Of a stretch of DNA of 64,000 nt, positions 17,747 through 26,625 are shown piece by piece. Below the pieces are notes generated by a model. The model saw nothing but the letters and a program-made list of their open reading frames with translations, made no database searches and was not told the origin of the DNA. Both the position numbers and the translations under genes were made by a program. How positions within the stretch are numbered: the first letter of the stretch is position 1; every line of letters begins with the position of its first letter. Origin of the DNA: JAEUJM01 sp044221555 (GTDB lineage Bacteria > Actinomycetota > Acidimicrobiia > Acidimicrobiales > DATDAH01). Location: contig JBGAOY010000001.1 of NCBI GenBank assembly GCA_044221555.1, positions 558,001 through 622,000 on the forward strand. Direction: 5' to 3'.

Positions 17747-18511
17747 TCAGGATACGGCGGGGCCGTCGGCGATCGTCCGGCGGGCCTCGACCAGCAGGGT
17801 GAGCAGCTCGGGCGTGGCGGCGGCCACCGGCGTGCGGCGGGCCCCGTGGTCGAGCACGGTCAGCGTGCGGCCGTGGGCGTCGACCACCGCCGCACCTGCC
17901 TCCTGGCAGACCAGCAGGGCGCCGGCATAGTCCCAGACGCCGTGGGCATCGGGCGAGCAGTCGACGAACCCGTCGAGCGTGCCGTCGGCCACGGCGCACA
18001 GGTCGAGGGCCACTGCACCGAGGGCGCGGAACTGCCGCCAACCGAGGTGGTGCGGCGGCAGCCCCGAGAGGCCGACCATGGCCTCGTCGAGCCGTCGGCA
18101 GCCGCTCGGGCGCACCACCACACCGTCGACGGTGGCGCCGCCGCCCCGGCGGGCCTCGTAGCGGCGACCGCTCACCAGGTTGGCCACCACCGCGGCCCGG
18201 GGCCCCTCCGGGTCGATCGCACACAGGCTGGTGGCGTACCAGGGAAGGTGTCGGGAGGCGTTGGTCGAGCCGTCGAGGGGGTCGACCACGACGACCAGCG
18301 GGGCGTCGATGCGGTGCTCGCCGGACTCCTCGCTGAGCACACCGACACCGGCGTCGTCCAGCACGGCCCGGGCGGCGGCGTCGGCCACCAGGTCGCTGCG
18401 GTACTGGCCGGGCCTGGTGCCCGAGGGACCCCAGTCGTCCAACGGACCCAAGGCAGCGGCCACCGCGTCGGCCGTCCGCCGCAGGAGATCCGTCAACTCG
18501 TCGTCGCCCAC
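17747..18511 (-). CDS. Inositol monophosphatase-family phosphatase
   Basis: 254 residues from a GTG at 18511 preceded by AAGGAGG. Metal-site motifs are VLSEESGEH (Glu), VVVDPLDGSTNASR (the DPxDGTxN core) and HGVWDYAGALLVCQEAG (WDxAxG). The family dephosphorylates inositol-1-phosphate, histidinol phosphate, FBP or PAP using magnesium; this member is about the normal length and could act in inositol/mycothiol or histidine pathways. It pairs with the NUDIX gene and is divergent from the gene starting at 18558. Confidence 0.85.
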   Translation of the reverse strand: MGDDELTDLLRRTADAVAAALGPLDDWGPSGTRPGQYRSDLVADAAARAVLDDAGVGVLSEESGEHRIDAPLVVVVDPLDGSTNASRHLPWYATSLCAIDPEGPRAAVVANLVSGRRYEARRGGGATVDGVVVRPSGCRRLDEAMVGLSGLPPHHLGWRQFRALGAVALDLCAVADGTLDGFVDCSPDAHGVWDYAGALLVCQEAGAAVVDAHGRTLTVLDHGARRTPVAAATPELLTLLVEARRTIADGPAVS

Positions 18512-18557
18512 CGTGCCTCCTTGTCGCAATGTCACACCTGCGTGGCAGGCTAGGGAC

Positions 18558-19121
18558 GTGGCCGCCATCGACGTCGCCGGTTTCATCGCAGACCTGAAGG
18601 ACCACGCCGTGGATCACGGCTTCCACGTGCACGACGAACGGCACTTCGTCGAGTCCTACTCGCTGCGCCAGGCGTGGGAGGTGGACCTGCATCCCGAGGA
18701 GGCCTGCGGCGGCCCGCTCGACCTCCACCTCTCGCTCGAGGTCGACCCGCGGGTGCTGCTGTCGTTCGAGGACAAGGTGATCGAGCTCCCGGAGTCGGAG
18801 CGGCCCCCGGACGAGTACCACTTCCCGATGCTGTTCACCTGGGCCCTGCCGCCGCTGCCCCTGGGTCCCGACCTGCTCGTGCTGGCCACCGAGTTGGCCG
18901 GTGTGGGGGGCCCCGACCTGCCCCTCGAGGTCTCGGCGATCGACTCGTTCGCCTCGGTCACCGACGCCGCCGAGCGCAGCCTCGCCATCGTCGCCCGCAT
19001 CGAGGTCTCACTGGCCAAGGTGTTCCTGGGCGAGGAGCTCCTGTGTGACGTGCTCGACCGGTGCCTGGCCGTCAGCCAGTACCTGCTCGACCACGCTCCC
19101 GCCTGGCTCGACGAGGCCTGA
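18558..19121 (+). CDS. Conserved-looking hypothetical protein
   Basis: 187 residues from a GTG at 18558. I do not recognise the family. Visible features are an N-terminal helix (DVAGFIADLKDHAVDHGFHV), strand-like WEVDLHPEEA and LDLHLSLEVDPRVLLSFEDK, then a Pro-rich bend (ALPPLPLGPD) and a helical C-terminus (IVARIEVSLAKVFLGEELLC, YLLDHAPAWL). It is acidic and soluble, with no signal peptide. It is divergent from the phosphatase across a 46-base gap. Normal codon use supports a real gene. Confidence 0.6.
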   Translation: MAAIDVAGFIADLKDHAVDHGFHVHDERHFVESYSLRQAWEVDLHPEEACGGPLDLHLSLEVDPRVLLSFEDKVIELPESERPPDEYHFPMLFTWALPPLPLGPDLLVLATELAGVGGPDLPLEVSAIDSFASVTDAAERSLAIVARIEVSLAKVFLGEELLCDVLDRCLAVSQYLLDHAPAWLDEA

Positions 19122-19178
19122 CAGGGCTTTCGGCCGCCGGTCTCACCCGACCGAGGCCGGGCCGGGCCGGCCGAGCGC

Positions 19179-20513
19179 TCACGCCTGGCCCGACTCCAGC
19201 CAGGCACCCACCGCCAGCAGGTGACGATCGGTCCCCCGCCGACCCACCAGTTGCAGCCCCACCGGCAGGCCGTCGACCTTGGCGAAGGGCACCGCCAACA
19301 CCGGCAGGCCGGTGAGCGAGAACGGCACCGTCAGGTGCAGGAACGACGGGCGGAGCCGCGCCCGACCCGATTCGAGCATGACGTCGTCGCTCCCCCGTTC
19401 GGGGGCCGGCACGGGGACCGACGGCAACACCAGGGCGTCCACCCGTCCCACGGCGGCGTCGAAGGCCTCGATCATGGCGTCACGGGTCACCCGGGCCGCG
19501 GCCTCCTCCTCGGCGCCCACCGTGCGACCTGCCTCCAGCTGCGCCCGCACGACCGGAGAGAAGCCCTCGGTGCCCTCGTCGAGGGCCGCCGCGTGGACCC
19601 TGGCCGCCTCCGGCCCCTGGATGGACCGGAACACGTCGAGCGCGCTGGCCGAGCCGGGGAGCTCGAGATCCACCACGTCCACGCCCGCTCGGCGGGCCAT
19701 GTCGATCCAGCCCTCGAACGCGTGGCGCACCGAGCGCCCCAGGTGGTCACGCAGCAGCGACAGCGGCACCCCGAACCGCTCGGGCATCCGGGGCATCAAC
19801 GGAAAGGGCTCGTCGCCGGCCAGCACCGTGGCCAGCAGTGCGGCGTCGGCCACCGACCGGGCGAGCGGGCCGGCATGGTCGCAGGTGATGCTGAGCGGGA
19901 GCGCCCCGTCGAGGGGCACCCGTCCCACCGTGCCCTTGAAGCCGACGACGCCGCAGTGGCTGGCCGGCACCCGGATGGACCCGCCGGTGTCGGTGCCGAG
20001 CGAGGCCAGGCCGATGCCCGCGCTGACCGCCGCCGCCGACCCGCTGCTCGACCCGCCGGACTGGCGGTACGGGTCGTGGGGGTTGCACACGTCGCCCGTC
20101 CAGGGGTTCTCCCCGGTGATGCCGTAGGCGACCTCGTGGAGGTTGGTCGTGCCGAGGATCACCGCACCCGCCGCCCGCAGGCGGCTGACCGCCGTTCCCT
20201 GCGCCCCCAGTTCCGGGAGCCGGGCCCTGGTGCCGGCGGCCAGGGGCATGCCGTCGACGACGAACAGGTCCTTCACGGTGACGGGCAGGCCGTGGAGCGG
20301 GCCCACGATCTCACCGGCGGCCAGCTCGCGGTCGCGCTCGGCGGCCACGGCCAGCGCGCCGGCGTCGTCGAGGTGGGCGAGCGCGTTCAGGTCGGCGCGC
20401 GCCTCGGCCCGCTCCAGCGACTGCTCCACCAGGCCGACCGAAGTGGTGCCACCCGCACGGAGCGCCGCGATGGCGGTGGTCAGCGAGTCAGCCTGCACGG
20501 CCGTGCCCGGCAC
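19179..20513 (-). CDS. Amidase-signature hydrolase
   Basis: 444 residues. The Ser-cisSer-Lys triad is visible: GLPVTVKDLF (Lys), QSGGSSSGSAAAVSAG (cis-Ser region) and GTDTGGSIRVPAS (nucleophile Ser). The family includes GatA, nicotinamidase-like and aryl amidases; without GatB/GatC neighbours this is a catabolic amidase or urethanase. The GTG start at 20513 lies 26 bases inside the upstream sulfatase; a GTG at 20498 would shorten the overlap. It is the last gene of a likely operon hydrolase-sulfatase-amidase, which suggests degradation of one sulfated or amidated compound. Confidence 0.85.
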   Translation of the reverse strand: MPGTAVQADSLTTAIAALRAGGTTSVGLVEQSLERAEARADLNALAHLDDAGALAVAAERDRELAAGEIVGPLHGLPVTVKDLFVVDGMPLAAGTRARLPELGAQGTAVSRLRAAGAVILGTTNLHEVAYGITGENPWTGDVCNPHDPYRQSGGSSSGSAAAVSAGIGLASLGTDTGGSIRVPASHCGVVGFKGTVGRVPLDGALPLSITCDHAGPLARSVADAALLATVLAGDEPFPLMPRMPERFGVPLSLLRDHLGRSVRHAFEGWIDMARRAGVDVVDLELPGSASALDVFRSIQGPEAARVHAAALDEGTEGFSPVVRAQLEAGRTVGAEEEAAARVTRDAMIEAFDAAVGRVDALVLPSVPVPAPERGSDDVMLESGRARLRPSFLHLTVPFSLTGLPVLAVPFAKVDGLPVGLQLVGRRGTDRHLLAVGAWLESGQA

Positions 20514-22005
20514 CGTCGGCCGCGAGGGCGTCGAGTTGGCTCAGCACGGGATGGGGCGGCGGGAACCGACCGATGCCACCGTCGCGCAGGATCAGCCCGG
20601 TCATGGTGCGGTCCTGGTGGGTCGACCGCCAGTCCAACATGGCCTGCGCCTCGGCCAACACCACCGCCGGGTCGTCGATCTCGGTGCACCACGTGGGGTC
20701 GGCGGCCAGGTCGTAACAGCGCCAGCTGCCGTCGCCGAAGTGCACGTAGGCCCGCCCGTCGCTGCGACGGACGGCGAGGTGGTACCGCTCGGGCCGCCGG
20801 TCCCAGGGCCAGGGGAAGTCGTGGAAGGGCAGCACCGCGTCACGCCAGTCCCACTCGTAGTAGGCGGCGTCACGCCAGCGCTCGGGCGACTCGCCCCGCA
20901 GGAACGGGGTGAGGGGGTACCCGTCGCACTGGGCGGGCACGTCGATGCCCATCGCCTCGCACAGCGTGGGGAACACGTCGATGTTCTCGGTGAAGCGGTC
21001 GACCACCGATCCGTGGCCCTCGGGATGGCGTGGATCCCGCCAGAGGCCCACCACGCGGTAGCTCGACTCGAAGAACCCGGCCTTCTCGATCAGGCCCTGG
21101 TCACCCAGTTGCTCGCCGTGGTCGGCGACCACCACCACGACGGTGTCGTCCCACTGGCCCAGCCGCTCCAGCGTGCTCCAGAGTCGCCCCACCTGCTCGT
21201 CGACGTGGCCCACCATGCCGTAGTACTGCGCCTGGAGGGCCTGCATCTCCCGGCGCTCCGTGGGTGCCGCGGTGACCGGGAGGGCCAGGAGCAGGTCGTG
21301 CAGGCCGTGGCGATCGTCGCCCGCCGGGATCGGTGACGGCACCGCCTCAGGGTCATAGGCCGTCGACCACTCGCCCGCGGCGGCATAGGGCGGATGGGGG
21401 CGCAGGAACGAGGCATGGGCGAACCAGGGCTGGGCCTGGCGCTCGATCCACGCCACGAGGTGATCGGTGAGGAACGCCGACACGCTGTGCTCGACGGGAC
21501 GGTCGGGCTCGGTGGCGAGCAACTCGTCGGGGTCGGCGGGCAGGTCGTGGTAGCCGAGCTCGGCCAGCCACTCCACCCACGGGACCAGTTCGGTGGGCAG
21601 GTGGAGCACCGGGTCGAACCCGGGCAGTACACCCTCGTAGGTGTCGAGCCGCGGGTCGTCCGGTCCCGTGGCCAGGCGGGGGTCGATGCCCTGGTCCGTG
21701 TAGCCGAAGAGGACCGGGTCGTACCCCGCCCGCCGGGCGGCGAGGGCGAGGTTGTCGAAGCGGCTGTCGAGCGGCGTGCCGTTGCCCACCACCCGGTTGT
21801 TCATCTGGTAGGTGCCCGTGTACAAGGCGGCCCGACCGGGGCTACAGGGGGCGGCCTGCGAGTAGTGGCGGCCGAAGCGGACGCCCTCGCCGGCCAGGCG
21901 GTCGAGGTGCGGGGTCTGCACCACGGGGTGACCGGCGCACGACAGGCAGTCCGACCGGAACTGGTCGAGCGTGATCAGCAGGATGTTGGGCCGCTCCACC
22001 TGCAC
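20488..22005 (-). CDS. Type I sulfatase
   Basis: 505 residues. The N-terminal metal site is NILLITLDQFRSDCL. The formylglycine motif is APCSPGRAALYTGTY (C-x-P-x-R), so the catalytic Cys would need FGly activation. The second metal block is VVVVADHGEQLGD. The protein resembles arylsulfatase/choline-sulfatase types of about 500 residues. No signal peptide is visible, so it is probably cytoplasmic. It starts 4 bases after the alpha/beta hydrolase stop and overlaps the amidase. Substrate unknown. Confidence 0.88.
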   Translation of the reverse strand: MQVERPNILLITLDQFRSDCLSCAGHPVVQTPHLDRLAGEGVRFGRHYSQAAPCSPGRAALYTGTYQMNNRVVGNGTPLDSRFDNLALAARRAGYDPVLFGYTDQGIDPRLATGPDDPRLDTYEGVLPGFDPVLHLPTELVPWVEWLAELGYHDLPADPDELLATEPDRPVEHSVSAFLTDHLVAWIERQAQPWFAHASFLRPHPPYAAAGEWSTAYDPEAVPSPIPAGDDRHGLHDLLLALPVTAAPTERREMQALQAQYYGMVGHVDEQVGRLWSTLERLGQWDDTVVVVVADHGEQLGDQGLIEKAGFFESSYRVVGLWRDPRHPEGHGSVVDRFTENIDVFPTLCEAMGIDVPAQCDGYPLTPFLRGESPERWRDAAYYEWDWRDAVLPFHDFPWPWDRRPERYHLAVRRSDGRAYVHFGDGSWRCYDLAADPTWCTEIDDPAVVLAEAQAMLDWRSTHQDRTMTGLILRDGGIGRFPPPHPVLSQLDALAADGAGHGRAG

Positions 22006-22009
22006 GGGA

Positions 22010-22912
22010 TCAGCCGGCGGCGTGGGTGAGCAGCAGGTCGCGCAGTGAGGCGGGGTCGACCTCGGCGGGCTCGGTGGTGTCGAGGAAGTCGAGCAGGATC
22101 TCGATGAACTCGTCCGGCCGTTCGACGTGCGGGAAGTGGCCGGCGCCCTCGAGGATCTCGAGGCGGCTGCCCGGGATCGCCTCGTGGGCCGCGTGGGCGT
22201 GCTCGACCGGGATGATCGTGTCGCGATCGCCCCACACGATGAGGGTGGGCAGGTGCGCGGCCAGGTAGAGGCGGTCCATCGCGCTCACCGTCTGGCCACC
22301 GGGGTCGATGACACCGCGCATCGTCCGGACGAACGCGTAGCGGTTCTCCGAGTCGGTGAGCGACCCGTAGGCCCGCCACATCTCGGAGATCCTGGCCGAC
22401 GTGATGCCCCGCTCCCCGAGGAAGCGGCCGGTGCTGTCGCCCCACGAGCGCAGGAACCGGGGGAACAGCGCCGGCATCACGAATTCCGCCCCCGGCAGGG
22501 TGAGGAGCCGCAGCATCCAGCTGACCTCGCGGCCGAGTCCGCCGCTGTCGACCAGCACCAGGCGCTCACAGAGCTCGGGATGCTGGTAGGCGAGCTGCAT
22601 GGCCACCCCACCACCGAAGGACTGACCGATCACCGTGGCGCGGGTGACCCCGAGCACGCCCAGCATGTCGCGCAGGCCACTAGCGACCGCCCCGAGGGAG
22701 TAGTCGCCCATCGGCTTGGCCGACTCACCGTGCCCGAGCAGGTCGGGGGCGATGACCGTGTACTCCTTGGCGAGCCTCGGCATGACCTCCTTCCAGGCCG
22801 CCGAGCTGCCGGCGATGCCGTGGATCAGGAGAAGGGCCGGGCCCGAGCCGCCCATCCGATAGCCCACGTCGTGGCCATGGATGCTCAGGTGCTGCAGGTC
22901 GAGTTCAGCCAT
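22010..22912 (-). CDS. Alpha/beta hydrolase
   Basis: 300 residues from the ATG at 22912. Motifs: LLLIHGIAGSSAAW (oxyanion hole), VIGQSFGGGVAMQLAYQHPE (nucleophile Ser in G-x-S-x-G), LIVWGDRDTIIP (acid) and LEGAGHFPHVERPD (His). The whole fits the haloalkane dehalogenase/epoxide hydrolase/C-C hydrolase-like superfamily. The cap between the Ser and Asp motifs has the usual helices. It is the first gene of the hydrolase-sulfatase-amidase operon, 61 bases after the ABC ATPase. Confidence 0.85.
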   Translation of the reverse strand: MAELDLQHLSIHGHDVGYRMGGSGPALLLIHGIAGSSAAWKEVMPRLAKEYTVIAPDLLGHGESAKPMGDYSLGAVASGLRDMLGVLGVTRATVIGQSFGGGVAMQLAYQHPELCERLVLVDSGGLGREVSWMLRLLTLPGAEFVMPALFPRFLRSWGDSTGRFLGERGITSARISEMWRAYGSLTDSENRYAFVRTMRGVIDPGGQTVSAMDRLYLAAHLPTLIVWGDRDTIIPVEHAHAAHEAIPGSRLEILEGAGHFPHVERPDEFIEILLDFLDTTEPAEVDPASLRDLLLTHAAG

Positions 22913-22973
22913 CGCTCCAGTCTCCCACGCACGGCCGCCGGCGCCCACTCCCCGACCGCACCAGACGCGACCC

Positions 22974-23981
22974 TCAGCCTCGTGGGGCGGGGCCCACGCG
23001 CTCGCGGAAGTCCTTCACGGCGTAGCCCGTCACCGTGGACGCGACCGTCGCCCGCGCCGTGGCCGACCGGCGGAGCCCGAAGGTGGGCGCCAACTCACCG
23101 AAGTAGTCGCCGGGCCCGAATGCACCCAGGCGCTCGTCCTGCTGGTCGGCCCGCCGGCGCAGCACCTCGACCTCACCGGTCTCGACGACGTACACCAGGT
23201 CGCCCACGTCACCCTGCTCGAACAGCACCTCACCGGGGGCGAGCGACCGCGTCCTCGGCGGGCCGCCCCGTCCCGCCGCTCGAGGGCTCAGCTCGACCAC
23301 CCTGTCGGCCAGCGGCAGCAGGCGGTCGTCGTGAGTGGCCACCACGACCAGCCGCCCCGGGCCGGCCAGGTCGCGCAGGAGGCGGATCACCCCGTCCACC
23401 TGGATGTAGTCGAGATGGGCGGTGGGCTCGTCGGCGAGGATCAGCGGGGGGTCGAACGCCAGCGCCCGGGCGATCGCGACCCGCTGGGCCTGACCGCCCG
23501 ACAGGTCGGCTGGGCGGTGGTGGCGGCGGTCGACCAGATCGACCCGCTCCATGAGCGCCTCGGCCCGTCGGGTCGCCTCGCGGCGGCCCACACCGCCCGC
23601 CCGCAGCGGGGCGGCCACGTTCTGGAGGGCGGTGAGGCTGGGGATCAGGTTGAAGCTCTGGAACACGATCCCGACCTGGTGGCGGCGGTAGCGGGTGAGG
23701 TCGGCGCCGGTCAGCCCGACCACCTCGGTGTCGCCCATCCTGATGCTGCCCCGGGCCGGGGTGAGGATCGAGCCCAGGGCGGAGAGCAGCGTGGTCTTCC
23801 CACAACCGCTGGCCCCGAGCAGCAGCACCAACTCCCCCGACGGCACATCGAGGTCGAGGCCGTCGATGGGACGCACCACGTAGCCACCACTCGAGTACTC
23901 GATGGTGACGTCCCGCAGGCACAGGTCGGCGCCCGTCCCACCCGTCGCCGCAGCGGCCGAGGACCTGTGGCCACCGATCAT
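22974..23981 (-). CDS. ABC transporter ATPase fused to a cyclic-nucleotide-binding domain
   Basis: 335 residues. About 1-235 is a MacB/LolD-type ATPase: Walker A LLGASGCGKTTLLSAL, Q-loop IVFQSFNLIPS, signature LSGGQAQRVAIARAL, Walker B LILADEPTAHLD and switch His VVVATHDDR. About 245-335 is a CRP/cNMP-binding fold: LAPGEVLFEQGDVGD, LVYVVETGEVEVL and the phosphate-binding cassette YFGELAPTFGLRRSATARA. The start overlaps the permease stop by four bases. cNMP gating of a FtsX-type transporter would be unusual; the fusion is seen directly, ligand binding is inference. Confidence 0.85.
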   Translation of the reverse strand: MIGGHRSSAAAATGGTGADLCLRDVTIEYSSGGYVVRPIDGLDLDVPSGELVLLLGASGCGKTTLLSALGSILTPARGSIRMGDTEVVGLTGADLTRYRRHQVGIVFQSFNLIPSLTALQNVAAPLRAGGVGRREATRRAEALMERVDLVDRRHHRPADLSGGQAQRVAIARALAFDPPLILADEPTAHLDYIQVDGVIRLLRDLAGPGRLVVVATHDDRLLPLADRVVELSPRAAGRGGPPRTRSLAPGEVLFEQGDVGDLVYVVETGEVEVLRRRADQQDERLGAFGPGDYFGELAPTFGLRRSATARATVASTVTGYAVKDFRERVGPAPRG

Positions 23982-25039
23982 CCGAACGCCAGTGCCGGGT
24001 CGACGGTGAGCACCTTGCGGAGGCCGGCGAGGCTGGCCAGCAGCCCGACCACCAGCGCGACGGCGACGAGCCGCACGCAATCGGAGGCGTGGAGGACCAC
24101 CTCGAAATCGAAGCCGGGGGCCAGCGACAGGGCGATCGGGATGGCCAGGAGCCCGGCGGCCACCGCCAGGATCACCGCCTGCACGCCGAGTGTCGACACC
24201 AGCAGGCGTGTGGGCGCGCCCGTCGCCTTGAGCACCGCGAAGTCGCCGGTGCGCTCGATGGCGGTCAGGTAGACGATCGAGGCGATGATGCCCGCGGCCA
24301 CCAGCCACAACAGGATGCGAACGAAGTCCACGGTGCTCTTGCCGTTGGCGGTCGGCCGGCGCAGGTCGTTCTCGACCTGTGGGGTGGTGAGCGCCGTCAT
24401 CCCGTCGGGTGGCGTCGAGGGCGTGCCCTGGGTGATCACCGTGGTGATGATGGGCTGCCCGCCGAACGCCAGGTCCTGTACGTCGGCGATCGGAGCGAAC
24501 AACGTGGGCAGGCCGAAGAAGAAGGTGATGCCACCGGCGGTGCCGACGACGGTGCGCTCACGCCCGACGAACTCGATGGTGTCGCCCACGTCGTAGCCCA
24601 ACGCGGTGTCGGCGACCACCTCGTCGGGTCCGGTCGCCTGCCGGCCCTCGGCCAGCCGGGGGGCGGCGAAGCCGGACCCGTCGTAGCCGATGAGGTTGAT
24701 GTCCTCGGGTTCGTCGCCCCCGATGCTGCCCCGGAACAGGATGAGCGGCGCCGCCGCGTGCACCCCGGCGACCGCCGCCACCCGTTCGACGCTCGCGTCG
24801 GGCAGGGGCCGGGTGGTGGTGAACGGGCCGGTGGCGCCGTCGGCGACGAGCCACCGATCGGCACCGAAGCTGCGCACGATCCGTGTGACCTCGTGGTCGA
24901 GCCCGGCGCTGACGCCCGTCATCAGGAGGGTCAGCGAGAAGATCAGCGCGGTGGCCGCCACGGCGATGATGAACCGTCGCCGGCGCCACTGCAGGTCCCG
25001 CAGCGAGAGCATCCACATCGACGCCCACGATGACGGCAC
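23978..25039 (-). CDS. FtsX-like ABC permease
   Basis: 353 residues with the MacB/FtsX layout. The first membrane helix is about residues 22-45 (FIIAVAATALIFSLTLLMTG), then a periplasmic-side domain of about 190 residues, then three C-terminal helices (LLWLVAAGIIASIVYLTAIE, LGVQAVILAVAAGLLAIPIA, VAVALVVGLLASLAG). The loop ERTGDFAVLKATGAPTRLLV after the second helix is the signature of this permease family. It pairs with the downstream ATPase (ATGA overlap). Such pairs export lipids, peptides or antibiotics, or signal mechanically; the substrate is unknown. Confidence 0.85.
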   Translation of the reverse strand: MPSSWASMWMLSLRDLQWRRRRFIIAVAATALIFSLTLLMTGVSAGLDHEVTRIVRSFGADRWLVADGATGPFTTTRPLPDASVERVAAVAGVHAAAPLILFRGSIGGDEPEDINLIGYDGSGFAAPRLAEGRQATGPDEVVADTALGYDVGDTIEFVGRERTVVGTAGGITFFFGLPTLFAPIADVQDLAFGGQPIITTVITQGTPSTPPDGMTALTTPQVENDLRRPTANGKSTVDFVRILLWLVAAGIIASIVYLTAIERTGDFAVLKATGAPTRLLVSTLGVQAVILAVAAGLLAIPIALSLAPGFDFEVVLHASDCVRLVAVALVVGLLASLAGLRKVLTVDPALAFG

Positions 25040-25143
25040 CCCGGCCGCGCCGACACCCGGCTACCCGGTGAGGCCGTGGTGATGCTGGCACCACGGCCGC
25101 CGGTGGTGGTCTCGCCGATCGAGACGGGTGACCCGGGGCGGGA

Positions 25144-25635
25144 CTATGCCGCTGGGACTGCGGTGAGCTCGCGGTCGCCGACGGGGGCGTCGAGGGTGAC
25201 CGCCAACTCCTGGGCCACGGCCATCTCGATGCACGCCCGGTCGGCGGCCTCGGGCCGGGACCCGGTCTCGAGCTTGATCTCGATCCCCGACCCGTCCTGG
25301 CGGACCACCGTGGCTCGGGCCCCGTAGCAGTCCTCGACGCCGCCGTAGAAGTGGACGAGCACCACCGTGTCGTCGGTGGGGTCGGCCACGATCTCGTCGG
25401 GCTGGGCCACGACCGCACCGACCAGGTCGGCGGTGGGCTCGATGCGCGTCCATGCCGTGGCCGTGCCGTCGCCGCCGCCCGGCAGGCTCATGCCCGTGAC
25501 CCCGGTGGAGGTGGGCGTGTCGCCGCCGGTGCCGCCACTGGAGACGACGTCCTCACCGTCGCTGCCGCAGGCGGCGACGAGCAACAGGCCGGCGAGCGCG
25601 GCGGTGAGCAGGATGGTGCGGGGTGCGGTGCGCAT
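25144..25635 (-). CDS. Small lipoprotein
   Basis: 163 residues. The N-terminal signal has a lipobox (LLLVAACGSD, Cys at about 23), then a Gly/Thr/Ser-rich linker, then a compact domain from AWTRIEPTADLVGAVVAQPD to the C-terminus with two Cys (VEDCYGARATVV and ADRACIEMAV) that could pair. Family not recognised. A good ribosome site (GAGGTG) precedes the ATG at 25635. Located between the permease and another lipoprotein gene on the same strand. Likely anchored on the outer face of the cytoplasmic membrane. Confidence 0.75.
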   Translation of the reverse strand: MRTAPRTILLTAALAGLLLVAACGSDGEDVVSSGGTGGDTPTSTGVTGMSLPGGGDGTATAWTRIEPTADLVGAVVAQPDEIVADPTDDTVVLVHFYGGVEDCYGARATVVRQDGSGIEIKLETGSRPEAADRACIEMAVAQELAVTLDAPVGDRELTAVPAA

Positions 25636-25718
25636 GGGTGGTCACCTCTTTCGGTCCGGCAGTATGCCGTGTCCCTGAGACGACGGTGGGCCACCCCTCG
25701 GTTCCCGCCGGCGCCGGA

Positions 25719-26564
25719 TCACCCGCCGCCCGGGCACGGTGCCGCGCCACCAGGCAACAGGGGCCGGGCCACGACGACCCACGGCTCATCGTCGACCGCC
25801 CAGATCTGGGCCGAGCCGGTCGACCCCACCTCGCGGGCGACCCGATCGGCGGTGGCGCCACTGACCACCCGGCAGCGGCCAGCCACCGCGGGATCGTCGA
25901 TGCGCCACACCGGCTCGGTGCCCGAGAGCTGGTCGTCGGCCGCCGAGGTGGGACGGGTGAGCACCTCCCAGCTCTGGCCCTCGAGCGGCGCCTCCGGGCG
26001 GAGGAAGCGCTCGTCGGGAAGCGCGCGGTCGAGGGCGAAGAGCTGCTCGCGAAACGACTCGATGCGCTCACGGGCCCGGATCTCGTCGGCGCTGAGACCG
26101 ACGTCCTCACCCTCGAAGCCCGGCGCGTACACCACCGTCTGCTGGGTGCCCGACCCGGTGCTGAGGAGATACCGGGTGCCGCCGACGTCGTAGACCTCGG
26201 GCTCACCGGTGTCCACTCCCCCGGGGTCGAGCAGCCCGGCCTCCCCCGCCCAACCGAGCACCGTGGCCACGCCGTCGTGGTCGACACGGGCGGTACGGAA
26301 GCCGTCGTCGTCCTGCCAGTAGGCGGTGCCGTCCCCGTAGAGGACGAAGTCGGGCACGGCCTCGAAGCGTTCGGGCACCGCTTCAGGCGGCGGGAGGCCA
26401 CCACCCGAGTCCACCGAGACCACGTCGGCAGTGGCCTCGTCCGACCACGTGACCGCCTCGTCGTAGCCGCGGTCGCCGACGCCGCTGCCGCACGACACGA
26501 GGATCGCGGCCGCGAGCACCAGCGCGGCGCCCGGCAGCTCCTGTGTCGATCTGAGGGCCCACAT
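25719..26564 (-). CDS. Predicted lipoprotein
   Basis: 281 residues. A hydrophobic N-terminus ends in a lipobox-like LVSCGSG (Cys near residue 25). The body has beta-rich stretches (DFVLYGDGTAYWQDDDGFRT, RYLLSTGSGTQQTVVYAPGF) and a helical patch (ADEIRARERIESFREQLFAL). Cys pairs near the C-terminus (GRCRVVSG, AAPCPGGG) may be bonded. I do not recognise the family. It may form one locus with the lipoprotein gene downstream; the 83-base gap shows no clear terminator. Confidence 0.7.
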   Translation of the reverse strand: MWALRSTQELPGAALVLAAAILVSCGSGVGDRGYDEAVTWSDEATADVVSVDSGGGLPPPEAVPERFEAVPDFVLYGDGTAYWQDDDGFRTARVDHDGVATVLGWAGEAGLLDPGGVDTGEPEVYDVGGTRYLLSTGSGTQQTVVYAPGFEGEDVGLSADEIRARERIESFREQLFALDRALPDERFLRPEAPLEGQSWEVLTRPTSAADDQLSGTEPVWRIDDPAVAGRCRVVSGATADRVAREVGSTGSAQIWAVDDEPWVVVARPLLPGGAAPCPGGG

Positions 26565-26625
26565 CGACCCTCAGTGTGGGTGCGGGTGGCCCCGCCACCC
26601 AGGGTCGAACGACCCTTCCCGTGGC

